From positions 1-5,563 of the forward strand of contig CAXTJZ010000236.1 in assembly GCA_964244695.1 (NCBI GenBank): 5,563 bases of DNA, given 5' to 3'. A program made the translations under genes and the position numbers. Shown here piece after piece: positions 1 to 5,440 of this stretch (position 1 is its first letter; each line of letters opens with the position of its first letter). The stretch is from BOG-908 sp964244695. Its GTDB lineage: Bacteria; Pseudomonadota; Alphaproteobacteria; Acetobacterales; Acetobacteraceae. The notes under the pieces were generated by a model. It made no database searches. It was not told the DNA's origin and worked only from the letters and a program-made list of their open reading frames with translations.

Positions 1-77
1 AGGCCTTCTTTTTTGAAAAAAAGAAGCAAAAAACTTTGACTCCGCTGTCGCGGGATTCCTGGTAGGTCCGCGACAGC
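1..77. repeat. Repeat copy R1: A/T hairpin plus GC-rich inverted core
   Basis: This is the first of four related intergenic elements. From the left it has an A/T hairpin with 10-nt arms at 5-14 and 17-26 (CTTCTTTTTT / AAAAAAGAAG), then an A-run and CTTTG (27-38), then a perfect 10-bp GC-rich inverted repeat, GCTGTCGCGG (44-53) and CCGCGACAGC (68-77), around a 14-nt loop. Unlike R3 and R4 it has an outer A/T hairpin only on the left. Bases 1-37 are identical to the reverse complement of 5527-5563. The element may continue to the left of the window. Confidence 0.85.
28..77 (-). terminator. Probable intrinsic terminator for leftward transcription (monophosphatase gene)
   Basis: Read on the minus strand, the perfect 10-bp GC-rich stem (77-68 with 53-44) is followed by GGAGTCAAAG and then a run of six T (complement of 33-28). 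This is a GC stem followed by a T-tract, although the T-run starts about 10 nt after the stem, farther than in a textbook terminator. It would stop transcripts from the minus-strand monophosphatase gene about 200 nt after its stop codon. The call comes from sequence shape only. Confidence 0.5.
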
Positions 78-164
78 AAGATAGGAGTTTATCGTCTCAA
101 CTTGATATTTCAGAACCCGATATCCGGCGGCGGTTCCGTTTGACAAATAGAACCAGAAGGTTGT
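78..164. other. Unique spacer between repeat copies R1 and R2, no gene seen
   Basis: This stretch is richer in A/T than the flanking genes and does not match the repeat modules. Open frames crossing it give basic, low-complexity peptides without a ribosome-binding site, so I call no gene. A TTGACA hexamer lies at 140-145 on the plus strand, but there is no convincing -10 hexamer at the right distance. The stretch may simply be the segment separating the two half-elements in the gap between the monophosphatase gene and whatever lies left of the window. Confidence 0.5.
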
Positions 165-267
165 GTCTCTGTCGGATGCACCACGTGGAAGCGTTGCGCT
201 TCAACACACCGCGACAGCGCAGACAAAAGCTTTTTGCTTCTTTTTCTCGAAAAAGAAGGCCTTGCTT
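165..267. repeat. Repeat copy R2, inverted relative to R1
   Basis: R2 mirrors R1. It has a GC-rich core (CTGTCGG at 169-175, with CCGCGACAGC at 209-218), a 13-nt near-palindrome (224-236), and an A/T hairpin with arms 237-246 and 249-258, ending in GAAGGCCTTGCTT. Its outer A/T hairpin is only on the right. The loop of the core contains two further palindromes, CCACGTGG (181-188) and GAAGCG/CGCTTC (188-193, 197-202). The innermost hairpin pair is C-G here where the other copies have T-A, a compensatory change. Confidence 0.8.
169..246 (+). terminator. Possible intrinsic terminator for rightward transcription entering the window
   Basis: On the plus strand the imperfect core stem (CTGTCG 170-ish with CGACAG 212-217) is followed by a T-run at 231-235 and the T-rich arm of the A/T hairpin (241-245). 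It could end transcription of an unseen plus-strand gene to the left, before the convergent monophosphatase gene. The stem is weaker than in R1 or R3 and its loop is long, so the call is tentative. Confidence 0.35.
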
Positions 268-278
268 CCTTCGCGTCC

Positions 279-1100
279 TCACGTCAGCAACCCCTCAAGC
301 ACCGACTCATAACAAGCAAGATCCGGCACGCAGATCAGCCCGCCATCGGTCACGCCCGGCACGTAAGCGCGCCCATCGAACTGCGCCGAATAGCCGCCCG
401 CCTCCCTGTGCAAAAGCCAGCCCGGCAGGTGGTCCCAAGGCATCAACCTGTTGAATACAAGGAAATGACAATGCCCGGCCGCCAGCATGCGGTACTCGTG
501 GGCCGCACAACGGAAATCATAAACCTGCGCCAGCTTGCCAAGGTTCGGCAGCACCTTCGCGCGCAAGGGCGGGGGCAGGTAGCGCCAGGATACCGCGCCG
601 GACATCTCTGCCAGCTTTCCGGCAGGCGCCACGTGCAAGGCCGTGCGCGTGCCGTCGGCCGCCTGTTCCCAGGCGCCTTGCCCACGCACCGCAATCGACG
701 AGCTGTCCACGACGGGATCGTGTATGACGCTCGCCACCACTTCGCCGCGCACGATCACCGCGGCCATCGTGCCGAACAGCGGCAAGCCGGCTGCGAAATT
801 CGAGGTGCCGTCCACAGGGTCCACGGTGAAGGCAAGCTCCGCCCCGGCCAGCCGGTCAAGCAGGCTGCGGTCCGTCGCGGTAGCCTCCTCGCCCACCACG
901 AGGCAGCCGGGATGCAGGCGATGCAAGCCGCTGGTGATCATCGCCTCCGCGGCGGTGTCTGCGTCGGTGACCAGGTCGAGCGGGCCGGTTTTCGTACGTA
1001 TCGCATCGGCGCCCAGCTTGCGGAAGCGCGGCATGATCTCGGTCCGTGCGGCCGCGCGCAGCAGGAGGTCTAGCTCGCAGGCCTGGGCGGTGGTGAACAT
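279..1100 (-). CDS. Inositol monophosphatase family protein (phosphoric monoester hydrolase)
   Basis: A 273-residue protein, the usual length for this family of Mg2+-dependent, Li+-sensitive phosphatases. Members act on inositol-1-phosphate, histidinol phosphate, or 3'-phosphoadenosine nucleotides. The sequence shows the metal-site signatures in order: GEEA at 70-73 (E71), DPVDGTSNF at 94-102 (D94, D97, T99), and PWDHLPG at 221-227 followed by EAGG at 233-236 (D223). In the last motif the usual small residues after WDx are L225 and P226, which may mark a subfamily. No signal peptide or membrane segment is seen, so the protein is probably cytosolic. The ATG at 1100 gives a normal N-terminus, but I see no strong ribosome-binding site. 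The gene is divergent from asd by 110 bp. The substrate cannot be told from sequence: a histidinol-phosphatase or general sugar-phosphatase role is possible. The family call is firm and the exact function is open. Confidence 0.9.
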   Translation of the reverse strand: MFTTAQACELDLLLRAAARTEIMPRFRKLGADAIRTKTGPLDLVTDADTAAEAMITSGLHRLHPGCLVVGEEATATDRSLLDRLAGAELAFTVDPVDGTSNFAAGLPLFGTMAAVIVRGEVVASVIHDPVVDSSSIAVRGQGAWEQAADGTRTALHVAPAGKLAEMSGAVSWRYLPPPLRAKVLPNLGKLAQVYDFRCAAHEYRMLAAGHCHFLVFNRLMPWDHLPGWLLHREAGGYSAQFDGRAYVPGVTDGGLICVPDLACYESVLEGLLT

Positions 1101-1126
1101 GCGGCAGGGTGTAGAGCAAGCGGCCG

Positions 1127-1140
1127 GCTTTTGGAAAAGC
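1127..1140. promoter_or_regulatory. Perfect palindrome GCTTTTGGAAAAGC in the divergent promoter region
   Basis: Six-base arms (1127-1132 and 1135-1140) surround a 2-nt centre. It lies between the divergent starts of the monophosphatase gene (1100) and asd (1211), and stands out as A/T-rich in a GC-rich stretch. It could be an operator half-way between the two genes or a small hairpin in the asd leader. No known regulator site is recognised. Confidence 0.25.
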
Positions 1141-1155
1141 GGCGGCCTGCCGGGC

Positions 1156-1184
1156 TTGCCCCGCCAGCCGCGCTCTGCCTTAAC
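1156..1184 (+). promoter_or_regulatory. Candidate sigma-70-type promoter for asd
   Basis: TTGCCC (1156-1161) and CTTAAC (1179-1184) are separated by 17 nt and lie about 27 nt upstream of the asd start codon. The preceding C (CTTG) suits an alphaproteobacterial -35. The -10 match is weak. This is a candidate only. Confidence 0.25.
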
Positions 1185-1197
1185 CTCCCCCGCTTCT

Positions 1198-1201
1198 GGA
1201 G
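1198..1201 (+). promoter_or_regulatory. Ribosome-binding site of asd
   Basis: GGAG lies 9 nt upstream of the ATG at 1211. It supports that start, which also gives the canonical N-terminal nucleotide-binding motif of the enzyme. Confidence 0.6.
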
Positions 1202-1210
1202 TGGTAGGCG

Positions 1211-2248
1211 ATGGGTTACAAAGTAGCGGTGGTGGGCGCCACGGGCGCGGTCGGGCGCGAGATCATCAAGACGCTCGCCGAGCGGGCCTTTCCCGTCGAC
1301 GAGATCGTGGCGCTGGCCTCGCCCCGCTCGGCCGGCCAGGAAATAAGCTTCGGCGAGCGCCAGGTCTTGACCGTGCGCAACACCGAGACCTTCGACTTCA
1401 CCGGCTTCGACCTTGGCCTGTTCAGCCCGGGTGCCGCCGTGTCCGCCATACACGCGCCCCGCGCCGCGGCGTCAGGCTGCATTGTGATCGACAACACCAG
1501 TCATTTCCGCATGGACCCTGACGTGCCGCTAGTGGTGCCGGAAGTGAACCCGCAGGCGCTCGCCCGCCACACCAAGCGGCGCATCATCGCAAACCCGAAC
1601 TGCAGCACCATCCAGATGGTGGTGGCGCTCAAGCCGCTGCACGACCGCTACCGCGTCCGCCGGGTAGTCGTCGCCACCTACCAATCCGTGTCGGGCGCCG
1701 GCAAGGAAGGCATGGACGAACTGTTCAACAGCAGCAAGGCTTTCTTCGTCAACGATCCTGTCAAGCCCGAGGTGTTTCCCAAACCGATCGCCTATAACTG
1801 CATCCCGCATATCGACCGCTTCCTGGAAGACGGCAGCACCAAGGAAGAGTGGAAGATGGCGGTGGAGACACGCAAGATACTCGACCCCGACATCGCCGTG
1901 TTCGCCACCTGCGTGCGTGTGCCTGTGTTCATCGGCCATGCGGAAGCGCTGAGCGTGGAGTTCGAGCAGCCGGTGAACGTCGGCGAGGCGCGCGACCTGT
2001 TGCGTAACGCGCCAGGCGTGGTGGTGATGGATGGCCACGACGACGGCGGCTACATCACCCCGGCGGACTGCCCCGGCGAGGACGCAGTCTATGTCAGCCG
2101 GCTGCGGCGTGATCCTACGGTGGCGAACGGGCTGGGGTTCTGGTGCGTGTCTGACAATCTGCGCAAGGGTGCAGCGTTGAACGCGGTGCAGATTGCGGAG
2201 GCTTTGGTGTCGCAAGGACTCTTAAGAAAGAAAGCAGTTCTTTTTTGA
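1211..2248 (+). CDS. asd: Aspartate-semialdehyde dehydrogenase
   Basis: A 345-residue cytosolic enzyme that reduces L-aspartyl-4-phosphate to L-aspartate-4-semialdehyde with NADPH. It stands at the branch to lysine/diaminopimelate, threonine and methionine. The N-terminal NADP-binding domain starts with KVAVVGATGAVG (GATGAVG at 9-15). SHFRMD (97-102) carries the phosphate-binding arginine R100. The catalytic cysteine is C131 in NPNCST (128-133). YQSVSGAGKEGMDEL (157-171) is typical of the dimerisation/catalytic domain, and CVRVPVFIGH (234-243) carries R236 and the general base H243. The start is supported by GGAG upstream. The last residues, L338 or R339 to F345 (RKKAVLF), come from the flanking repeat R3, and the TGA stop (2246-2248) lies in the turn of its A/T hairpin. 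The usual protein end would be near QIAEALVSQGLL. All catalytic residues are present, so the enzyme should be active. The gene converges on the XRE regulator. Confidence 0.97.
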   Translation: MGYKVAVVGATGAVGREIIKTLAERAFPVDEIVALASPRSAGQEISFGERQVLTVRNTETFDFTGFDLGLFSPGAAVSAIHAPRAAASGCIVIDNTSHFRMDPDVPLVVPEVNPQALARHTKRRIIANPNCSTIQMVVALKPLHDRYRVRRVVVATYQSVSGAGKEGMDELFNSSKAFFVNDPVKPEVFPKPIAYNCIPHIDRFLEDGSTKEEWKMAVETRKILDPDIAVFATCVRVPVFIGHAEALSVEFEQPVNVGEARDLLRNAPGVVVMDGHDDGGYITPADCPGEDAVYVSRLRRDPTVANGLGFWCVSDNLRKGAALNAVQIAEALVSQGLLRKKAVLF

Positions 2249-2357
2249 AAAAAAGAACCAAAAAACTTTTGCTCCCTGTCGGCGGCTGCTGAAACGCGGC
2301 GCGACAGCGGAGTCAAAAGTTTTTTGCTTCTTTTTTTCAAAAAAGAAGGCCTTGCTT
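2228..2357. repeat. Repeat copy R3: complete two-sided inverted element
   Basis: This is the most complete copy and fills the gap between convergent asd and the regulator. Left A/T hairpin: arms 2237-2246 and 2249-2258 (GTTCTTTTTT / AAAAAAGAAC). Left 13-nt block: CAAAAAACTTTTG (2259-2271). Core stem: CTCC+CTGTCG (2272-2281) with CGACAG (2302-2307) and GGAG (2309-2312), leaving one bulged C at 2308 and a 20-nt loop. Right 13-nt block: 2314-2326, the exact reverse complement of the left one. Right A/T hairpin: arms 2327-2336 and 2339-2348. The left end overlaps the asd 3' end and the right end overlaps the regulator stop codon. Confidence 0.9.
2259..2326. terminator. Bidirectional intrinsic terminator between asd and the XRE regulator gene
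   Basis: A 10-bp GC-rich stem with one bulge is flanked on both sides by matching A/T blocks. Rightward transcripts see GGAG, TCAAAAG and then T6 (2320-2325). Leftward transcripts see GGGAG, CAAAAG and then T6 (complement of 2265-2260). One element could thus end both convergent transcription units. The A and T blocks can also pair with each other and lengthen the stem by 13 bp. The T-run sits about 7 nt from the GC stem, so efficiency is uncertain. Confidence 0.65.
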
Positions 2358-3237
2358 ACTCTCGCTTGTAGTTAGCAATGATCTCGCGCAGTTGCTGCGC
2401 CGCCGCCGGCCCACGTATCGCCTCGCGCCACATCCCTTCAGACGTACGCTGGTGCGCCGCCACCGCCTCCTCCGCACCGGTGATCATCGCCACCCCCGCC
2501 TGCGCGTGCGGTATGGTGTCAGACCGGAACGGGTTGATCGCCAGCATCGCACGGTCACGCGAGCGCAGCAGCTGGAACTGCCCCGAAGGCTCACCGGAAG
2601 CGAGCAGGCCGAACTGCAAGCCCATCGGTTCGGCTTCCATCAGGTTGGCGATGTTTTCCATCTCGCCGCGGGCCACGGCGCGTGAGCGCTGCCGCAGCGT
2701 TTCCGACCGCGCCAGGCCCTGCCCCACGCCCTGCTGCAGGAAACGGCCGATCGCACCGACCGACAGCATGGCGATGATGCTCGGCCGCCGCATGCGATAC
2801 ATGCGCTTGCGCTCGGCCAGAATTCCCAGCACCTGCTCGGCCGTGGCGCGGGCGGAGACGCGGTCCGCACCTGCTTCGTTGGCAGCCTCGGCGAACAGCT
2901 CGGCTTCCAGCGAATCCAGTTCGTCCGAAGACGTTAGGTAAGTCAGCGGGAAGCTGACCTGCAGGATCTGGTCAGCGGTCTCCTCGACCTGGCGCAGGCG
3001 CTCGAAGAAGCCGATCGGACGGTTGTAGTACTCCACACCTATGCCAAGCAGCGAGAGCGGCGAGATCTTCAGCAGCTCGGCCAGCCGGTTGACCGTGTCG
3101 AGCTTGATGACCTCGCCTTTTTCGTAGCGGTAGAGGGCTGCGCGCGAGACGCCCAGCCTGGCGGCTATCTCCTCTGCACGAAGCCCTGATTCGAGACGGT
3201 AGGCACGCAGTTGCTGTCCTATTTCAGTGAAACGCAT
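2356..3237 (-). CDS. XRE-family (Cro/C1-type) helix-turn-helix transcriptional regulator
   Basis: A 293-residue protein if started at the ATG at 3237. The N-terminal Cro/C1-type DNA-binding domain spans about residues 4-65: IGQQLRAYRLESGL, helix 2 RAEEIAARLGVS (20-31), recognition helix RAALYRYEKG (32-41), then LDTVNRLAELLKISPLSLLG. The rest (about 70-293) is mostly helical-looking and rich in charged residues. It ends in a segment (GQFQLLRSRDRAMLAINPF, then GVAMITGAEEAVAAHQRTSEGMW) that looks like a ligand-sensing or oligomerisation domain which I cannot name. No membrane segment is seen. The frame stays open upstream to 3339, but those 34 residues are Arg-rich and unlike the fold, so I prefer 3237, with GGGAG about 13 nt upstream as a weak ribosome-binding site. 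The gene is divergent from the AI-2E/TonB unit, and control of itself and that unit is inferred. Its stop codon overlaps the edge of repeat R3. Confidence 0.85.
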   Translation of the reverse strand: MRFTEIGQQLRAYRLESGLRAEEIAARLGVSRAALYRYEKGEVIKLDTVNRLAELLKISPLSLLGIGVEYYNRPIGFFERLRQVEETADQILQVSFPLTYLTSSDELDSLEAELFAEAANEAGADRVSARATAEQVLGILAERKRMYRMRRPSIIAMLSVGAIGRFLQQGVGQGLARSETLRQRSRAVARGEMENIANLMEAEPMGLQFGLLASGEPSGQFQLLRSRDRAMLAINPFRSDTIPHAQAGVAMITGAEEAVAAHQRTSEGMWREAIRGPAAAQQLREIIANYKRE

Positions 3238-3385
3238 GCCCGGCCCAGTCTCCCGTCTAGTGCCACCCGGCGTTCTTGCCCGGCCGCAGGATTTCCGCGA
3301 TGCTCGCCGCCATGCAGGCCGACTCTGCTTCACTGACACGAATGTACACGCTGTCTTTAAATACGCTATCCCATTCTGAGCGACT

Positions 3386-3415
3386 TTGCTCTAATTTTTA
3401 CACATTATCTATGTT
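3386..3415 (+). promoter_or_regulatory. Candidate promoter for the AI-2E/tonB-like unit
   Basis: TTGCTC (3386-3391) and TATGTT (3410-3415) are spaced by 18 nt in the A/T-rich part of the divergent region. This would leave a leader of roughly 100 nt before the ATG at 3524. The dyad at 3400-3421 overlaps the -10 region, which would suit repression by the divergent regulator. The hexamers match the consensus only in part. Confidence 0.3.
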
Positions 3416-3514
3416 TTGTGTGCGGTTGCGGCGAGTTGCCAGCCTCCCTCGCCGCGCGTAAGGGGCCTGGACTGGCCGCCCAACGGGCGGGAGTGGGCTC
3501 GGCGCCCGCTTGCT

Positions 3515-3519
3515 GGGGA
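3515..3519 (+). promoter_or_regulatory. Ribosome-binding site deciding the start of the AI-2E-type gene
   Basis: GGGGA lies 4 nt before the ATG at 3524. It favours this start over the in-frame ATG at 3416, which would add 36 residues rich in Pro, Arg and Trp in front of the first membrane helix. Confidence 0.5.
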
Positions 3520-3523
3520 CCGC

Positions 3524-4579
3524 ATGATCGCCGAACGCTTGTTGATGGGCCTGCTGATAGGAGGCATCGCGCTCGGGTGCGGGCTGGTGCTCTACCCATT
3601 TTTTTCGGCGGTGTTGTGGGCAGCCATACTGGTCTACACCACGTGGCCCGTGTTCTTCTGGATCAGGCACAATCTCCGGTTGCCGAATGTCGTCGCCGCC
3701 CTTGTCATGGTCCTGCTCTCCGCCCTGGTGATCGTCCTGCCGCTCGGGCTGGCGATCCCGGGTGGCGCCGCAGACGTAAAAACCCTGCGCGTGTCGCTCG
3801 AGGCATGGATGGCCGCGGTGCCGCCGGCGCCGCACTGGCTGTATTCCGTGCCGCTCGCCGGTGGCACGCTGACCGATACGTGGAACGCCTGGGCCGCCGA
3901 CCTGTCCAGCATGACGGCCTTCTTCACACCCTATCTCGGCACCTTTGCCGAGCGCGGCCTGTCGCTGCTGCTGAGCGTGGCGGGCGGGCTCGTGCAGTTT
4001 TTCGTAGCCCTGTTCGTCGCCTTTTTCCTGTGGCTCTCCGGCGAGACGATCGGGCCGCGTCTGCAGGTTCTGGTCAACCGCATCGCCGGGCGCTACGGCC
4101 CGCACCTGGTCGCCACCACCACGCGGGCGGTGCGCGGCACGGTCTACGGCATCCTGGGCACGGCGATCATCCAGGGATTCCTCACCGCCTTCGGACTGAG
4201 CCTGGCGGGCGTGCCGCGCGTCGTGCTGCTCGGCACGGTCACGGCGTTCCTCGCGGTGCTGCCGGTCGGCGCCCCGCTGATCTGGGTGCCGGCAGGGCTG
4301 TGGCTGCTCGCATCCGGGCACACCGGACATGGCGTGTTCCTGCTCGTCTACGGGGTCGTCGTCGTGTCGGGGTCAGACCACGTCATCCGGCCGTATTTCA
4401 TCGCGCGCGGCGCCAAGATACCGTTCCTGCTGACGGTGCTGGGCGTGCTGGGCGGCGTGCTGGCGTTCGGCGCTTTGGGCATATTTCTGGGGCCCGTGCT
4501 GCTCGGCGTGGGCTGGATGCTGATCCTGGAGTTCGCCCGCACGGAAGTGGCCGTGCCAGAAGGCCCGTTCCGGCCGTGA
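3524..4579 (+). CDS. AI-2E family transporter (PerM/TqsA-type, formerly UPF0118) inner-membrane protein
   Basis: A 351-residue polytopic inner-membrane protein. Hydrophobic segments lie near 5-24, 26-46, 55-79, 145-171, 203-228, 231-262, 268-283 and 300-336, close to the eight-helix plan of the family. The stretch at about 80-140 between the third and fourth segments is less hydrophobic. Family hallmarks near the C-terminus are the GTVYGILGTAIIQGFLTAFG segment (205-224), PVGAPLIWVPAGLWL (247-261), SDHVIRPYFI (284-293), and the glycine-rich LGVLGGVLAFGALGIFLGPVLLG (306-328). Known members include E. coli TqsA, linked to autoinducer-2 export, and other members tied to Na+/H+ antiport or with no known role. 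The substrate cannot be inferred here, and a quorum-sensing role should not be assumed. The gene is first in a likely two-gene unit, with the TonB-like gene starting 12 bp after its stop. Confidence 0.87.
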   Translation: MIAERLLMGLLIGGIALGCGLVLYPFFSAVLWAAILVYTTWPVFFWIRHNLRLPNVVAALVMVLLSALVIVLPLGLAIPGGAADVKTLRVSLEAWMAAVPPAPHWLYSVPLAGGTLTDTWNAWAADLSSMTAFFTPYLGTFAERGLSLLLSVAGGLVQFFVALFVAFFLWLSGETIGPRLQVLVNRIAGRYGPHLVATTTRAVRGTVYGILGTAIIQGFLTAFGLSLAGVPRVVLLGTVTAFLAVLPVGAPLIWVPAGLWLLASGHTGHGVFLLVYGVVVVSGSDHVIRPYFIARGAKIPFLLTVLGVLGGVLAFGALGIFLGPVLLGVGWMLILEFARTEVAVPEGPFRP

Positions 4580-4591
4580 CGCGCTGACCCC

Positions 4592-5437
4592 ATGCGCGCA
4601 CGGCGTTCCGCCTTCGAGCGGGTAGCGGACGGCTATGAGCTCGCTCCCGTCAAACAGGCGCGGCCCAGCCCATCCCGGCAGGATCGGCCGGCCTGGCTGG
4701 CCATGGCGGGCTCAGCGCTGGTCCATGCCGGGCTGATCGCCTCCCTGCTGCTGCTCTCCCGCGGCGCGCCGCCTGGCGAGGAACAGAGCGCGCCAAGCTT
4801 CGCGGTGGAATACGAGGCGGCCGCGCCGGACACCCAGACCAAGCCTGCCGTGTCCCAGCCGCGTGTAAGCCTGGGCGACTCGGAGGCGCCGCCGCCGCCG
4901 GTGGAAGCGCAGACCGAAGACGCGATCCCGCTGCCGCCGATCCATTACGGCTCGGCGATCAAGCAGCGCAATAACAACCCGTTCGCGCCCGCCGTCCCGT
5001 TCGAGCTGGCCAACAACCAGCGCCACTCCCACGTGGCCGGACGGCCCGGCTCGGTGATGGACCTGTCGGCGGCGCCCACGCAGCAGGCCGGGCGCCTGAC
5101 CGACTCGATCAGCCATCCGCGCGGGACGAAGGTCAGCGGCGACTACGACGCCAAGCTGGTGGCCTGGGTGGAATCGCACCGCGAAGACATCCAGGCGATG
5201 CTGAAAGGCGCCGATCTCGGCAGCGCCACGCTCAGCCTGAAGATCGCGCGCGACGGGCATGTGGCGCAGATGCACCTGCTGACCTCGACCGGCTCCATCC
5301 TGCTCAACGCCGCATGGGTGTCATTCTACCGTGATTTCAGGCCGCCACCGTTGGATCCCAGCGTGGAGGGCGACGAATACCCGGTGAACTACACGCTGGA
5401 CTACGTCGATGCGCTGACCGGGCTGACACACCCTTAA
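4592..5437 (+). CDS. TonB-like energy transducer family protein
   Basis: A 281-residue protein with the plan of a TonB-type protein. A basic cytoplasmic N-terminus (1-34) is followed by one membrane anchor (about 35-57), a periplasmic linker with Pro-rich stretches (PPPPV at 100-104, PLPPI at 113-117), and a C-terminal domain (about 208-275). The anchor contains S41-ALV-H45, matching the SxxxH pattern that in E. coli TonB contacts ExbB/ExbD. The C-terminal part (SATLSLKIARDGHVAQMHLL, then TGSILLNAAW, then FRPPPLDP and YPVNYTLDY) follows the TonB CTD pattern, which binds TonB boxes of outer-membrane transporters. The linker lacks long Glu-Pro/Lys-Pro repeats. No exbB or exbD is in the window, so any partner is elsewhere. 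The gene starts 12 bp after the AI-2E-type gene without an obvious ribosome-binding site, which suggests translational coupling. A TonB paralogue specialised for one receptor, or a TolA-like role, is also possible. Confidence 0.75.
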   Translation: MRARRSAFERVADGYELAPVKQARPSPSRQDRPAWLAMAGSALVHAGLIASLLLLSRGAPPGEEQSAPSFAVEYEAAAPDTQTKPAVSQPRVSLGDSEAPPPPVEAQTEDAIPLPPIHYGSAIKQRNNNPFAPAVPFELANNQRHSHVAGRPGSVMDLSAAPTQQAGRLTDSISHPRGTKVSGDYDAKLVAWVESHREDIQAMLKGADLGSATLSLKIARDGHVAQMHLLTSTGSILLNAAWVSFYRDFRPPPLDPSVEGDEYPVNYTLDYVDALTGLTHP

Positions 5438-5440
5438 GGG

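Larger units (their letters stand above)
3238..3523. other. Divergent intergenic control region, no gene seen
   Basis: These 286 bp separate the start of the minus-strand regulator from the start of the AI-2E-type gene. Bases 3340-3420 are clearly A/T-rich against GC-rich surroundings, as expected for promoters. Two imperfect dyads lie there: GAGC (3378-3381) with GCTC (3388-3391), and ACACA (3400-3404) with TGTGT (3417-3421) around a 12-nt spacer. Open frames in the region have no ribosome-binding site and give unconvincing peptides. No confident promoter was found for the regulator on the minus strand. Confidence 0.55.

Noticed and set aside
140..168. A promoter starting at TTGACA (140-145)
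   Set aside because: There is no acceptable -10 hexamer 16-18 nt downstream, and the only gene to its right runs on the opposite strand.
1..267. R1 and R2 as terminal inverted repeats of an insertion sequence or MITE
   Set aside because: There is no transposase, no target-site duplication is visible, and the same modules occur at other gene ends (R3, R4), which fits dispersed terminator-like repeats better.
97..454. Short open frames in the 5' intergenic region on both strands
   Set aside because: They consist largely of repeat sequence or the antisense of the monophosphatase gene, have no ribosome-binding site and show no recognisable domain.
3238..3339. In-frame N-terminal extension of the XRE regulator to an ATG at 3339
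   Set aside because: The 34 added residues are Arg/Gly/Pro-rich and lie before a complete DNA-binding domain. The ATG at 3237 gives the usual N-terminus for the family.
3416..3523. In-frame N-terminal extension of the AI-2E-type protein to an ATG at 3416
   Set aside because: There is no ribosome-binding site, the peptide is unlike the family, and the extension overlaps the candidate -10 promoter element. The ATG at 3524 has GGGGA just upstream and leads directly into the first membrane helix.
3524..4579. A quorum-sensing (autoinducer-2) system
   Set aside because: The family name AI-2E is misleading. No luxS, lsr or sensor gene is present, and most family members have no proven role with autoinducer-2.
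3418..4587. Long plus-strand open frame of about 389 codons overlapping the AI-2E-type gene
   Set aside because: It is an Arg/Ala-rich shadow frame typical of high-GC DNA, while the overlapping frame encodes a recognisable membrane protein.
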